Source of the DNA: Anthoceros angustus
Lineage: Eukaryota; Streptophyta; Anthocerotopsida; Anthocerotales; Anthocerotaceae
Assembly: GCA_010909165.1 (NCBI GenBank)
Contig: VJWM01000063.1
Coordinates: forward strand, 372,001-436,000
Reading direction: 5' to 3'
Length of the DNA stretch: 64,000 bases
Made by a program: the position numbers and the translations under genes. The notes under the pieces are model-generated. The model saw nothing but the letters and a program-made list of their open reading frames with translations, did no database searches and had not been told where the DNA came from. Shown here one piece after another: positions 11,361 to 26,600 of the stretch. The first letter of the stretch is position 1; the number at the start of each line of letters is the position of its first letter.

Positions 11361-12600
11361 ATTTGGTGGTGAGGTCCTTGACTCGGTTGGCCAAGGCATG
11401 GATGAGTCGTCGCACTCTTGAATGACTATTGTCGATCGATGACCACTTCCTCCTTTAGCGATTGTTTGTTGCAATGTTCTCACGACCATTGAAATAAGAC
11501 TCCCGCAAGTACACGATTGTTTTCATTGTGTTCCACCACTTGAAAGTAAAAGTTCTTGGTTGTAATAAACATATGAAAATGGCAGCCCTCATGCATTCTA
11601 CAAAAACGCAGACGGGCCCACACCCTACTGTGCTCTAGTTCTTGGGTGTAGACTTGAAAGTGCGTCTTTTATCAAAGGTATGACCTCAGAAAGGGTGTGC
11701 ACATTATCAAAGTAGGGTGATGTCTCGACCGAAGGGGGTTACTATATTCCCCTCCTTCAAAAATTATCATGTTAAGTGAGGGATGAGGACTGGAGTCATC
11801 TTCTAAGTCCAAAAGCTGCAGCAAAGGAGATGAAATTGTATGGTGATATGGAGAAGAGATTTCAGTGCCTCAATTTCATAGTGAAGCAGGAATATGAACC
11901 TCAATTTGTGAAGGGTAAAGGAAGCTTGCAAGAAAGTTGGCATGTAACTTTTGTATATTGGTTGTCTGTATCACTTCAAAAGTTGAAGGCATGGCCGGTG
12001 CCACCTCTTGCAAGGGGCGCATCAAAGCAAGGGACGTGGAAGCAATCCAAGGCGACCAAGTTGTGTGCGAGGGCACATTTGGATCAAACCTTGGGTTTGC
12101 ACTATGAAGGATCATTGAGGCAAATCCTCACACGCCGCCATCCCGCACGCCAGGACGTCGCGGTCGCACCATGTGTTGTCATAGGATGTCGTACAGAACA
12201 TTGTCGCCACACCCCGCGTCGTCACAAGAAGCCGCCACCGCATTGCGCATCATCGTAGGATGTCGTTCCATGCCACGACGTCACCACCTAGGCGTGTTGT
12301 TTCCCAAATTGCCTTATATGCCAATCCAGGTTGTTTTTGCTCCTTTTTCTACTCTTTCACACACAATCCAAAAAAAAAAACCACAATGGAGAAAATCAGC
12401 AGAAACAGCCGACGAGTTGTGGACTCTACAACCACCATGAGTTGTGACCGGGATATTAATTTAGGGGATTGGCCCGGGAGCACCTCGGAGCGGAAGGTCA
12501 TATCAATGTATGGGATTGGGTAGGGAGCACCTCGGAGCGGAAGGTGTGAAACGGGTAGGGTTAATACTTAGCCTGATGTGGCTCTGAAGATGGAGCCCCA
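11361..12600. other. Stretch without a recognisable gene
   Basis: A plus-strand ORF at 11776-12258 (160 residues, MRDEDWSHLLSPKAAAKEMK...) has no family I recognise and its C-terminal third is His/Arg-rich low complexity. At 12487-12547 an 18 bp sequence, GAGCACCTCGGAGCGGAA, occurs twice 41 bp apart, just outside the MULE to the right. Confidence 0.3.
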
Positions 12601-12604
12601 TGCA

Positions 12605-15295
12605 TACTGGCCGCCTATGTAGGGCAAGGCCTAAATATCGGGTCGCAAAGAATACGGCTTGGTGACAGACATGCATACCATGAGCATGGCCTCTCCCCGC
12701 CTCTCTCTCGTATCTGCCAACCCGCATGCAAGCCACCCGAGGGGGAACTAATTCAAGTTCTGCACGAATACCCCGGTCACCGCAGCGCGATACAAAGTCG
12801 ATTCCACACCATAGCCTGTGCATGCGCGGCTCGGGGCCTTGACTCAAGAGCAAGCGAGAGGAGGATCACCAAGACGAGCGAGAGGACAGATCACCAGAGT
12901 TTTGATTAATTGCGGCATTGGTCAAAACATCCGAAGGGAGACATTAAGCACCTACATCGCACCTACACCTCACGCTAGTTTTCTTTGTCTCGATAACTTC
13001 CTCTCTTCTTCTTTTCTTGATGGTGAGAAGAATGGCTTAGTCCTGATGATGTTGTTGTCTCCCTGGTTGGTGGTGAATGCTTGAAGAGGCTGCCGTGTTG
13101 CGGCATTTCACCAACTCATATGCAATCAAGCCGGACATCCATGAGTGTCGTTTCACCAAAAGTGCTTGCATCCCCACGACTTCCTTATTCTTGTGCATCA
13201 AATTCACAATAGCATTGCAATCTTGTTCCGAGCGAATCTCCTCTTGTTCCGCCTTCATACATAAAACACCCTCCACAAGGTTGCGGAGTTGCAACGCTTT
13301 CCATCACATTCTCTATTATCACAAAAGCGGTCGTTACAGGCTCTGAATTGCAGACCATTCGTTCAGTATCTTGACGTTTCATCCGAGTGTGAGAGCACCC
13401 AAGCATATCCTGCACTTTCACGATGTGTTTACAAATAAAGCCTTTCCTCCCTTGAGCACACTCACATGTAGCCCATGGAATCTGCCTCAATTGTATATGC
13501 ACATGGGCATCGGTGAACTCACGGGCATAAAAGGTGTGGTACAAGGTGGGAAGGAAAGTAACATTATCATCCTCAATTAGAGTTGCCCCATCTATTTTAG
13601 TGTGCACCATTTCTCCTCATGTTAACCACATACCCTCCTTCTTGCAATGGTTCACATACCAATAATGGACGCTTAATTCTGAGCACAATTGATGTCAGCC
13701 TGGCTCTACTTGTGCCGACAAGAGATGCCCTTGTAAGACTAAGTTACTTAAAAACCGATGCCATGCTTCTATAAGCGCAAGGCACGATGAGTCTTATGCA
13801 TCCTTACTTATGTAACCTCATGAAAAGATGTGAGCCACACTGGCTATGGTGTCACTTATGCAATCCTTTGCCAAAAACCCACGCTCTGAATACCATTCAT
13901 GTGAAGGTCGAAAGCCATAATTGTGAAGAGTCTTGGTACTTCTTGGTTTACACCAAAGCGTGGAATCAATACCAAGTACATTATTTTACCATGTGTCAAG
14001 CAGTGCGAAGCATGAGCAGGTCCCGAATCCCCAAACAAAAGCATTTGATACGGTGGACTTGTGAAACACAAATGCGGCATTGACGCATCCATATACCCAC
14101 ACTAATATTGTCATCCGGATGATGTTTCCACCTTTGTACCTTGCAAGTCAAGATTGTCAATGTCTTGCGCGTGTCAAGAATCATCTCTAACTTTGGACAT
14201 CTTGTGACTCATGCTCCAAGCTTGTTGAAAGCTCCACAACATTTCTTTACACCTCACGGTGTCAAATCTAAGAACTCGATACAAAATTACACAATAAACC
14301 ATGTTTCACCCATGCCTTCTTGTCGGCACTCAAGTGAGATACGACATCTCTTGGCATGCCTCGTACTCACAGCCATGACACACTCTTTGAACATCCACGC
14401 ATAGTTTTAGAGTTAAAATTCAAGCCATCTTAGTAGCAAGCAAAGCTCGAACAGCGCGTGTTTGATGCTTTCACCGTTAGCAATCCCGAGACCGCTCTCG
14501 CTTTTCTCACCCTCCACAGTGACAGGTGCAATTGGTGGAGGCATGGGAACATTCAGCGTCCACGGCCCATATCCACACCAATAATCGCAGCAAAACTGCA
14601 GATGAAATCTTTCAATGATACCAACAAGCGATAAAACGGATTGAATCCTTAGGGTCCATACATGCAGTGTTGTGACAATGGTTGCATCTAGCTTGAGACA
14701 ACTTACTGAAGTATTGTTGTGTGGACCCTCTCGAGATGCCTTGTAATAATTTGTAGGAGCAAGCAATGCTGTCTCATGTGAAATCACACTCTGGTCCAAG
14801 GGATGTAAGCTAATGTTAGTTGTTTATCTTGGCCAGGATAAGATGGATGCTTGTATGAGGATTGCTGCCATTCCAAATCATTGAAAGAAAATTTCCCTCC
14901 ACCAGGCCTCTGAATTGCAAAAAGATAATGTGCTGCAACCTCATCCATCACTGGAACACAATCCGTATACGTGCATCCTCCCTAGCCTTCGATCTTTCAA
15001 CTCTTACCGCGTGCCCTGCTTTGAGCAGAGCGCTCTCTCCGCTCTCGTTCTCAATTGAAACGAACAAAGGGCGAGCAGTATCGCCGCGGGAATCGCCACG
15101 ACAATCAGGGCGACGGGAACTTGAATTAGTTTCCCGTCGCTCCCGGTGGCTCCGTCGCGGGTTGGCACGGATAAGAGAGAGAGGAGTAGGGGAGAGGAAG
15201 GCCATGCTCATGGCATGGCATGTCGATTCGCCAGGCCGTACCCTGGCGAACCGATATTTAGGCCTAGCGCCGATGTAGGGTCGAACCCTGCACAC
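12605..15295 (-). mobile_element. MULE-like DNA transposon with long imperfect TIRs, decayed
   Basis: About 180 bp at 12610-12790 reappears inverted at 15285-15085. The shared order is GGCCTAAATATCGG, then ATGAGCATGGCC, then CTCTCTCT, then GCCAACCCGC, then GGGAACTAATTCAAGTTC; I judge it roughly 70% identical by eye. Between them on the minus strand are remnants of a transposase with a SWIM finger, the usual zinc finger of Mutator-like transposases. Long TIRs plus SWIM support a MULE. I did not find a convincing 9 bp target duplication, and the outermost bases are uncertain. Confidence 0.65.
13037..14184 (-). pseudogene. MULE transposase remnant with SWIM zinc finger
   Basis: The clearest part is the 141-residue frame at 13610-13185. 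Cys49-x-Cys51-x8-Cys60-x-His62 (ATCECAQGRKGFICKHIVKV) is a SWIM finger, preceded by a strand-rich segment ending in DDNVTFLPTLYHTFYAREF. Upstream frames at 14092-13856 contain VPRLFTIMAFDLHMNGIQSV, which fits the first catalytic strand region of MULE transposases (LFTLLVFD...NG-P-A). The frames are separated by stops and shifts. A 258 bp frame at 13294-13037 continues C-terminally. Lost function is clear; family assignment is fairly safe because of SWIM and TIRs. Confidence 0.65.
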
Positions 15296-15340
15296 CTATG
15301 TAGGTAACCCTAACGCGTGTTTCAGCACGCTCCGGGCGCC

Positions 15341-16912
15341 ATGGCAAACAAGTCGAGCAGGCGAGGTCGGTTCAGCGCCGGCCTTGGCCCTGGCTCCGGC
15401 CCCGGCCCGGGCCCCGGCTCCGGACCCAGTCTCAGGCAGCGCATCGACTGTGGCAGCAAAGGAAGCAGCAGCAGCAGGATCAGCATCGGCAGGCCGCGGT
15501 TCAATGCCACCTGCTATGCGTATGAAAGTGCGATGCAGCAGCGGGAGGTGGTCCTTGACGCCGAGCCGGGAAGGGCTGAGGTGGTAGTGGATAGGAGTCC
15601 CATTGCGGCCAGCGCCGGAGCCGGCGCTGCGTCGGGCAGAGGCAGTGATCGAAGACGGAGACGGCGGCCAGCTGCTTCCGCAGGCGGATTCCTGGCCATT
15701 GGAGGCATGCGCATCTACTGTGATCCCGACGCGGACTCCGATCACAGCAGCGGGGAATGCCTGGATGTGTGCAGGGATGTGGACGCCTTCATGAGGCGGC
15801 AAGAGGAGGTGTTTGAACATTTCAACAGCACATCGTTGCTGCCTTCGTCGTCTGCTTCTGATGCTTCAGACCAGGATACTTCCGACTCCGGGTCCGGCTC
15901 CGAATCTGGCGGTTCTTCCGGCTCCTCGAGCATCGACGATGACGTTTTCTCTCCGGAGAATATCATTGACGATGATATAGCTCTGGACTATATGTTCAAC
16001 ATCGACGGTGACGTCACCTGTTTGCTCCGCAATCGGCCTTTGGATCAGGTTGCTGTGGAGGACATGGCGGTCAGGGCTGAGCCTGTGGCTGTGGTTCGGG
16101 CTCGAGCTGGGGCTCCAACCCCAACTCGGGCCTTTTACTGTAAGGCCAATCGGGGTCCGCGCCAGGGCGGCAAGAAGAAGAAGAAGAAGGAGATTCGGAG
16201 GCTGAGAATTGAAGCTGTACGAGGGGAAAGGGCAACCATGAGAGGATTTGATCTGCATGCTATCAACCTTGTTGTAGAGAAGGTGGTGAGGGATAAAGTG
16301 GGGGTGCATGCGTTTGGGCCCATGAAAGATAGGGACCGGAAAACTGTGCGGAAGCTGGCGTCTATCTACGGGCTGAAAAGTGACAGTCAAGGATCAGGCA
16401 AGAAGAGGTTATTGATTGTTTCCAGGACTGAACACACCGAGATGCCCCACGGCGCAGGTAGAGATCGGCTCGGAGCGATGCTGGCCCTGGCCAAGTGTGA
16501 GATTCCCCATCAGCAGCTTAACACACCTGCCAGGCCTTCCCAGTCCCAGGTGACGAAACAGGAATCTGGAAAGAAACAGGAATCTGGAAAGAAACAGGAA
16601 TCTGGTAAGAAACAAAGGAGTAGGAAAGTGCTGGCCGGGCAGCCCCTGTCGTTTGTGTCTAGTGGTATTATTCGTATGGACGTGGCAGGTGTGGAGGATG
16701 CAGGCTGTCCTTCCTACTCAAAGGCTGTTCCATGTGCTCCAGCGGCTTCTACTCAGTTTGCAGCCTTTGAATGCCACACAAGGGGATTTGGATCGAGAAT
16801 GATGGCAAAGATGGGGTTTGTGGAGGGTACGGGATTGGGCAAGCTTGGTGTGGGAATTGCTGAACCATTGGAGGCAGTCAAACGACCAAAGTCATTGGGA
16901 CTAGGTGCCTGA
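15341..16912 (+). CDS. SQS1: SQS1-like R3H and G-patch protein
   Basis: Intronless, 523 residues from ATG 15341, chosen over the ATG at 15317 because it sits in GCGCCATGG and gives the basic MANKSSRRGRFSAG start. A Ser/Asp/Glu-rich acidic region (about 165-225) is followed by a Lys run, an R3H-type single-strand nucleic-acid-binding region (about 315-375: RKTVRKLASIYGLKS then GSGKKRLLIVSRT), and a C-terminal G-patch (about 476-523: HTRGFGSRMMAKMGFVEGTG). Yeast Sqs1/Pfa1 uses its G-patch to activate the helicase Prp43 in splicing and ribosome maturation; plant homologues share this domain order. The Arg and His of classical R3H are not both kept. It converges on MCM7 with 345 bp between stop codons, and a MULE end lies within about 50 bp of the ATG. 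Confidence 0.9.
   Translation: MANKSSRRGRFSAGLGPGSGPGPGPGSGPSLRQRIDCGSKGSSSSRISIGRPRFNATCYAYESAMQQREVVLDAEPGRAEVVVDRSPIAASAGAGAASGRGSDRRRRRRPAASAGGFLAIGGMRIYCDPDADSDHSSGECLDVCRDVDAFMRRQEEVFEHFNSTSLLPSSSASDASDQDTSDSGSGSESGGSSGSSSIDDDVFSPENIIDDDIALDYMFNIDGDVTCLLRNRPLDQVAVEDMAVRAEPVAVVRARAGAPTPTRAFYCKANRGPRQGGKKKKKKEIRRLRIEAVRGERATMRGFDLHAINLVVEKVVRDKVGVHAFGPMKDRDRKTVRKLASIYGLKSDSQGSGKKRLLIVSRTEHTEMPHGAGRDRLGAMLALAKCEIPHQQLNTPARPSQSQVTKQESGKKQESGKKQESGKKQRSRKVLAGQPLSFVSSGIIRMDVAGVEDAGCPSYSKAVPCAPAASTQFAAFECHTRGFGSRMMAKMGFVEGTGLGKLGVGIAEPLEAVKRPKSLGLGA
16555..16608 (+). repeat. Three 18 bp repeats inside the SQS1-like gene
   Basis: GAAACAGGAATCTGGAAA is repeated three times in tandem and in frame, encoding KQESGK three times, between the R3H and G-patch regions. 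The copies are near identical, so the expansion is recent or the copy number may be variable. Confidence 0.9.
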
Positions 16913-17257
16913 AGAAATGATCTGGGCTGCAGGTGGTGACGTGTTCCCTGGAGGTGTCGGAGGTTCTCCCTTTTGTACATATAATGGTGGATTGCCGGGA
17001 GAGGATCCAAAATGGAAAACTGTTCAATATCTGGCACTCCACCAAAACTCATTAGTCGCCAGTAGGGCCGATTCGGGCTTTTGCCAAATTTTGACGTCTG
17101 TCTTTCCTGTAAACGCCTCACAAAGGCATCTCGACTGCGGCCTTGCTTGGAAGCCGACATGATATTTGAGGTTATGTTGCTGCGAGACCTCAGACGCTTC
17201 AGCGCCGAGGTCTTCTAATTGTACATACCAGGTGAAGGCCATCTTCAGGTGTGGGCG
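16913..17257. other. Shared 3' flank of SQS1-like gene and MCM7
   Basis: The 345 bp between the stops of two convergent genes. No ORF is supported. It contains AT-rich patches such as TTGTACATATAATGG, which could serve as polyadenylation signals. Confidence 0.5.
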
Positions 17258-20781
<3,524 letters not shown>

Positions 20782-20850
20782 GGCTGCAATCTGCAAGCTG
20801 GAGTCCCCAGCGTCTCACCCCTGACGTTCGCGACTCGCACAAGCACATTC

Positions 20851-20860
20851 GGCGGGAAAA
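20851..20860 (-). promoter_or_regulatory. Probable E2F site upstream of MCM7
   Basis: Read in the direction of MCM7 the sequence is TTTTCCCGCC, a match to the E2F consensus (TTTSSCGC/TTTCCCGC), 70-79 bp before the ATG. MCM genes are classical E2F targets at the G1/S transition in plants and animals, so position and identity agree. Inference only; no binding data. Confidence 0.7.
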
Positions 20861-20869
20861 CTCCTGCGC

Positions 20870-21814
20870 CAAGCTGGACGCATAGGCATGCACATAAATT
20901 GATGGGAAATGAAAACCTATGAATTCGATTTTATATAAAATTAATGATGTAATACGGGATTATAATTCGATCTTAAACAGGTGAACATGAATCCGATTTC
21001 GCAGTTGCAACGAGTTCCTCAGATAATGTGGATATAGGTCATGTTACGTAGGGTGTATATTTCCCTCAACAATTTCATTTACGCAAGTGTAACCAAGTTC
21101 CAACACTACGTGAAGGCCAGGTTCCATATGGAGACAAGACTGCAGTACAGTATACACTGTTTCAGTACATATGTATATAGAAACTATTACCTAAGTGAAA
21201 AGTTGAAAGCACGTGCTACAAGCCCCTCCATTTTTCCCTCGGACAGCAAATACAAGGAGCAGTGCGATCTCGACATGACTGGCCCGGAAGTTTCATTTCT
21301 TGCTGTTGCAATGTCGTCCATTCCTGCTCTCCAACAATAATTTCATCTTACCTCTAATGGCACATCTAGGCTCATCGTCCACAACGTCTATACACATGGA
21401 CACCATCAGCCAGGCCAAGTTTTCAGGGCTGGTACTACTCCGTATGCTACTCATGACATTGCAAGACATAAACTAGCTACCAGCAATCTACAAGAGCGCT
21501 CTTCCTGCCAACCCATAACCAACCCGCCCTAGCTCCGGTCTGCCTCCTTCCCTTACCCCAGCTGGGTGGTGGGTTGGAGGCATTGCAGAGCGAGGCGACA
21601 TTTAGGGAGATGAACCATCATCAACAAGGGCCTGGGCTCGCCACGGTGACAGACCTCGCCTGCTTGTTCAACATCACCCAAGTGCACCCTCCTCCCCCTT
21701 CCCCCTCATCCAGTAGCGTTGGCACCAGCTGGGGGAGCTGCATCATATCCTTACCGCATGTGGTACACAGGCCATCTGTCAGCAACAGTGATTTCGCACA
21801 CTGCTTGGAGTAGC
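20870..21814. other. Intergenic stretch between MCM7 and the ARI8-like gene
   Basis: No supported gene. It holds the distal promoter of MCM7 and the 3' flank of the ARI8-like gene. The part at 20890-21000 is AT-rich. Confidence 0.5.
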
Positions 21815-24800
21815 TCAAGCTCGAGGATGGTTGCATATAGTGCATACAGTGGCTGCTGTTCCATTGGCATAAGTGCAGTGCTCGCAAGACCAATGTGCAG
21901 TCTCATCCCCGCTTCGGCTGGTACCGCTGCCTCTCGAGGACCCCACTCTACTCTTGCCTCCTCTTCCCTTTGAGCTACCTGAGGCCTTTGAGCTACTGCA
22001 ACACTTGTTGTTTACGCTCTTAGAATTGTCCACGTCAGCAAGCCCGTTCTCCAGTGCCCGCACCAGGTTTTCAAAATACGTTCTAGTAACGCTGCATTGC
22101 CAACCACCAGTTACGTCAATACAGGCCAATCAAAACCAGTTCCAACAGCTACTCACAAAAACCACAGTTTCAGTCGTGCCTGGTTAAGCCAGCTAGTTTC
22201 GTCCGAAACTCATTGAAGTTGCTCTGTGGAGCATCTCCCTCGAGAAAGAACTGCAAGTCCTTTTCAGCACACTGATGTAACCGTTCTAGCCCTCCTTCAG
22301 CCTCCCCTGCATCCTCCAACCGACAGCCATGAGAAGCCATCCACCTTGATCCAAGTTCACCAACTCCAGAAGCATAAGATAGGGCTCAGATATACAAAGT
22401 ACAATCAGGACTGTTGCTCACCTTGCAAGTACTCAAAAAATTGCCTCTTAGCTTGCTCGTGTTCTGGCAGATAATACCCATAGGCATACGTCCATTTCAA
22501 AACTCTTCGACACTCAACAATCTGCATATAAGTGAGTCCTCACCGGAATCAGGGTTGCCACTAGAAAAGCATGATGAATCACAAAGAGACAGTTCTCCAT
22601 GATGTATGGACCAAAGGCCACTGTCTTAGTATATCAACATCTAACGCAATCGCTTATCACTCACCAACTCCAACCTGCAATCTCCAGCCCCAGATAAACA
22701 AAAAGACAACTCAATCAGCATTACACTCAACCCTACTGACTGCTGCCTTTCATACTCCTCATGCCTGTGCAAGAAGTCTATGAAACACACCCACGGGGCG
22801 GCATAGTCGAACTGTTAGGCCTACCTGCAACCAGGCCTCAGGAACAAACTTGAGTTGTGACACTGGTTGGCATTGCTTGTCACTCAGTTTCTCAATCTGC
22901 GATTCAACATGGAAAATGAGAAGCATCAGTAACAGAGAGAGAGACATGAGGAAGCAGTGTCCCAAGCAAGACTTCAGCCATCAAATGCAAGACCTCAGGA
23001 TATCATAAAAGGCAGGCATGTACCTGAACGGCCTGCATTTGCTGAAGGTCGTTGAGAGCCTTTGCCCTAGACTGCACAGTACATGTCAGATATGATTATA
23101 CGTATCTTCCAACACACCTCAAATCTACACAACCAAGAAACTCAACTGATTCATTTGTTGCCCATCGCTCATAATAATGAGTGTAGCGCTCCAATGAATT
23201 TTTGGCCATTTCCCTCCTCCTTTCAGCTTCATCATACTGCGCCAGTAGTACAAGTCAAAGCCAATTCTAACTTCCCATGCATGCTTCATGCTAGACATGA
23301 AAAGGTGGGATTAAGATCCACACCACGCCTTCTTGTTTAGCAGTCTCATATCGATTGCAAGCATAAAAGCCACCGGTCCTCTCATTATGATCAGCCCAGG
23401 CTCCAAGGCACAGCCTGCAATGACAATACCCCGCATCATAAGCTCGACCATGGCCAGAGGGTATCATGACATCAGAGGTGTCTCCATTTCACACACTTGG
23501 AAACTGTTGACAGAAGCTCTTCCAGCCAGCTGTATTCCAAAGATGTCCAAATGAATCGAATATTGCAGCATCCAGGGCTCCAAAAACTCACCAGCAAAAC
23601 TCAAATTTACAAGGTGGAGTGCAGGTGATGTGCATGCAGCCTTGATTTTTCTCAATTGGGCGCTTGCACTTCGGGCAAGGTTTTGAATTCGCCAGAATCC
23701 TACCAGTAGTCACATGAAAACAGATCTCAGGTTCTCTCCAGAAGTCCAAATCCAAACAGACCGTGTGAAATGAGATCACACAGTCTGTTTGGATGAGCAC
23801 AAGTCAAAACTCCCAGCTCAGATCAAGTAGAAGCTCTGACTAAACAATCCAGTCACAACAATCAACATACCAGTTCATGTTCTCTGATTCTGCACTATTT
23901 TTCAAAATCCACTTCGCAACTGTCTCACAATTTACAGGCCGATGCGCCTCCTCCAGGCACTAGAAGATGAAAGTCAGACAGTTTAGGGCCAGATCCAGAG
24001 AACGTTTGCACTGACAGGCATACTAGCTTAGAAGATCATATTCAAGGTGTTATCTCACAGAGGATGATAAGCAACTCACGTTCCAGCAAAAGTTGTGGCC
24101 GCACTTGCAAACAATATCATAAGAACCACTGCCAGGAACGAATTCAACCGCATATTCACAGCCCGGTGCAGGGCACCACTTTGCCTGAGGATCAAGTGAG
24201 ACAATTACAATAACAGAATTATCGGAAGGAGAAGACAGGCAGATATTTTAAGTTGACAGTAGAAGTGTACTCCTCTATAGTACCTTTCTGTTGTCTTCGA
24301 CGTATGACCTCAGAAGGTATCGCATGTATTTTATCTTGTCTTCCTGTGAAACTAGAGACAAAACCATGTCCTCACCAACAGCAGCACCACAGGAGGGATC
24401 AGCACATCGAAGCGTGAGGCATCCTGGCCCATCATTGATTGCTGTATGGATGTACCCTGCAAACAGCAACCAATACACCACGAAAGCAAATAAGCCATGT
24501 GCAAAGCCAACTGACAAGCCCTCGCGCAAAAGGATAACACGTCCCTGAGTCAGTCAAGAGGAAAAGAGACGCAGCAAAATCTGGCCTCCCCGAATAAAAT
24601 CAGAAAAAACATCTGTGCATATTAACATCGCTCCAGTTCCACAGACGGACCTGTCCAGCATGTATCACAGAAATAATGATTACAAGCTGGTGCTTTCATT
24701 TTCTCGATAGGCTGTGATTCGAAGCAGATTCCACAAGTGAGCTACAACCGCAGTGCCAGAAAATCAGAATAAGAGTCGTGTTTCCCTTTAATACGAGTCA

Positions 24801-25605
24801 CTATGAAGAGCAGTAAGAGGCTTTCTACAGCAACCAAAGGAAAACTACCTCTTTGCCAGCTTGTCTTTTCTCTGGCTTTCTCTCCAGAAGGCCAACAGTA
24901 AACCGGACTCTCTCCTCGTCCGCAAACCACTCGTCATTCACTCTACTAACACTCCTGCATCCAGAGGAGAAAAGCCAAAGTAGTGCAAATGGAGGCTCAG
25001 TATCCCGTGGAACACAGGAACAATCATGACTCTTGGAGACATGAATGAGTGCGGAAACAACTCGAAAGCTGTTGGTATGTAACGAGGCAGAAACAACATA
25101 CCACTTGAAATGGCGGAGAAGAATGCCAGCTTCCGTGTTGCATACCGAGAGGACCTGTGCAACGTTTTCCACAGCTTCCCCTTGTCGCTGCCGTATATCC
25201 CTTTCACTTAAGATGGTGTAATTGGACTGCGAGCCACAATGCAAAACACAATGAGCTAGATTGAGAGAGCATGAATCACGAGAGAACGAGGGCCACCAGC
25301 AGGGCGTCCACGCCACACTAAAGCAACCGGCTTTGACACACGAAGCGAGGCATGAATTCGGCAAGCAAAGCAAACTGAGCCGCTCGCCTCTGAGGGAAAT
25401 GAAACCCACGCACAAACTTAGTTACCTGGGGAAGCCGGGAGCTAGGGTGAAGGTCATCGGCAGCACTTTCATCGAATCCGTAGTCCGACTCATCATCCTC
25501 GTCTGTCGGCATTCGATCACTCTCGTCATCGTCCTCGTTCTTGTCATAATAGTCCCCATCAGACGTGCCACCCCATGCATCATGCATATCATCCTCCGAA
25601 TCCAT
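21815..25605 (-). CDS. ARI8: RBR E3 ubiquitin ligase, ARIADNE family (ARI7/ARI8 type)
   Basis: Fifteen exons with consistent phases: 25605-25426, 25226-25102, 24954-24849, 24741-24651, 24456-24284, 24184-24080, 23959-23871, 23699-23592, 23414-23324, 23236-23147, 23071-23024, 22896-22825, 22521-22422, 22306-22180, 22091-21815; 1782 nt, 593 residues. Order: acidic N-terminus, UBA-like helices, RING1 (CGICFE...[10 protein letters not shown]), IBR ([12 protein letters not shown]...CKCGHNFCW), RING2 ([19 protein letters not shown]), Ariadne domain ([11 protein letters not shown]...), Ser/Gly-rich linker and a RanBP2-type zinc finger ([11 protein letters not shown]...CTICNHP). RBR ligases accept ubiquitin from E2 on RING1 and pass it through the RING2 cysteine, here the Cys of GCMH. 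Plant homologues are about 560 residues; the linker is longer here. Intron 14 uses a GC donor. Confidence 0.95.
22092..22179 (-). other. ARI8: GC-AG intron of the ARI8-like gene
   Basis: Exon 14 ends ...GGCTTAACCAG and the intron begins GCACGA; acceptor is ATGCAG. The join restores [20 protein letters not shown], typical of the family. Reading past the GC donor meets a TGA within three codons, so no nearby GT donor can replace it. Confidence 0.8.
23751..23793. repeat. Small hairpin in intron 7 of the ARI8-like gene
   Basis: Arms TCCAAACAGACCGTGTGA (23751-23768) and its inverted match at 23776-23793 pair with one mismatch around a 7 nt loop AATGAGA. It could be a tiny foldback transposon remnant or a structural element in the intron. 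Confidence 0.85.
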
Positions 25606-26600
25606 TCTCTAGGGGGTAGGGAATTGCACAGGACGATGGGAACAACAAAGAGAAAGAGGCTCAACTTCAGGCGGGGAAGGTGAGGGATTCAGGCAGGGTA
25701 AGGCAATTGGCAAGAGACGATGTCCCGGCGCCGGGGCAGGCAAATCCAATTGAGGCTACGTGATGGGAACAATCCTGTGGGATTGGGGCGTGCATCCGGG
25801 AGCTACAAATGGCAGAATGACCCCGAATGCGTGCCAGCGCAGCAATTCACAAGTGGTAGAAAGGAAACACCTTGGCGTCGCGTTGCATCTTGGCAAATTC
25901 AGGGCAAAAGGCGGGATGTGGCTGCCAGCCGGCCTGCCCGGTCTGGTCTGCAGCGGGGGTACAGTGGGAGCAGAGACGAGGCGAGGCAAAGGCGAAAGCA
26001 AAGGCGATGGAAGGCAAGGACCAGGGGAGGCGGAAGCGATTAGCGGACAACCGACATGCCTCAGTCGCTCATCCCTAGACTAGACCACCAATCCTCCTCC
26101 TCTCCTCCTGCTCCTCGGCTCTCTTCTCCTCTCCTTCCTCCCCTCTCCTGCTCACCGTGGGTGTCCACCGCAGCTCATCAGGGCTGGGACCGAGACACCC
26201 AGCGAAAAGACAAAGTGCTTACATGCTCTGTCATCGGCATGCCATGCACCCCATCCACATCCGCAAACCCTTACCCCCTCGACAGTGCCAACTACCCCCT
26301 CGCCGCTGGAATGAAAAACACCGCGCCAGCACGTAGGTAATGTAGTAGCAGAGGTCAATCTCCTCGTTTATAGGCAGGATCTACGTATGTACCTACATTG
26401 TAGTTAGTATCCACAAGCATACTACACCCCCTGGTGATTATATAAGTACTTAAACACATGGTTCATTTATTCAGGGAAGGAGATATGGAGAAGAGCCCAT
26501 CTAGCTGAGGACTTTGAAGGGAGACCTGCTGGGGTCAAGGATTGCAGTAAAAAGGAGTAATTAAGCTTGATCCCTAAAGTCACGTACTCTACCAACTATG
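25606..26600. other. 5' flank of the ARI8-like gene
   Basis: No supported gene. At 26093-26153 there is a 60 bp pyrimidine tract (TCCTCCTCCTCTCCTCCTGC...), which reads as a GA-rich tract toward the ARI8-like gene. Such tracts are common in plant core promoters, but here it lies about 0.5 kb from the ATG. Confidence 0.45.

Noticed and set aside
15296-15820. 174-residue minus-strand ORF opposite the SQS1-like gene
   Set aside because: Shadow of the Ser/Gly/Ala-rich N-terminal coding region of a well-supported plus-strand gene.
25720-26340. Several ORFs upstream of the ARI8-like gene
   Set aside because: Overlapping on both strands, low complexity, no motifs; better read as promoter and 5' flank.
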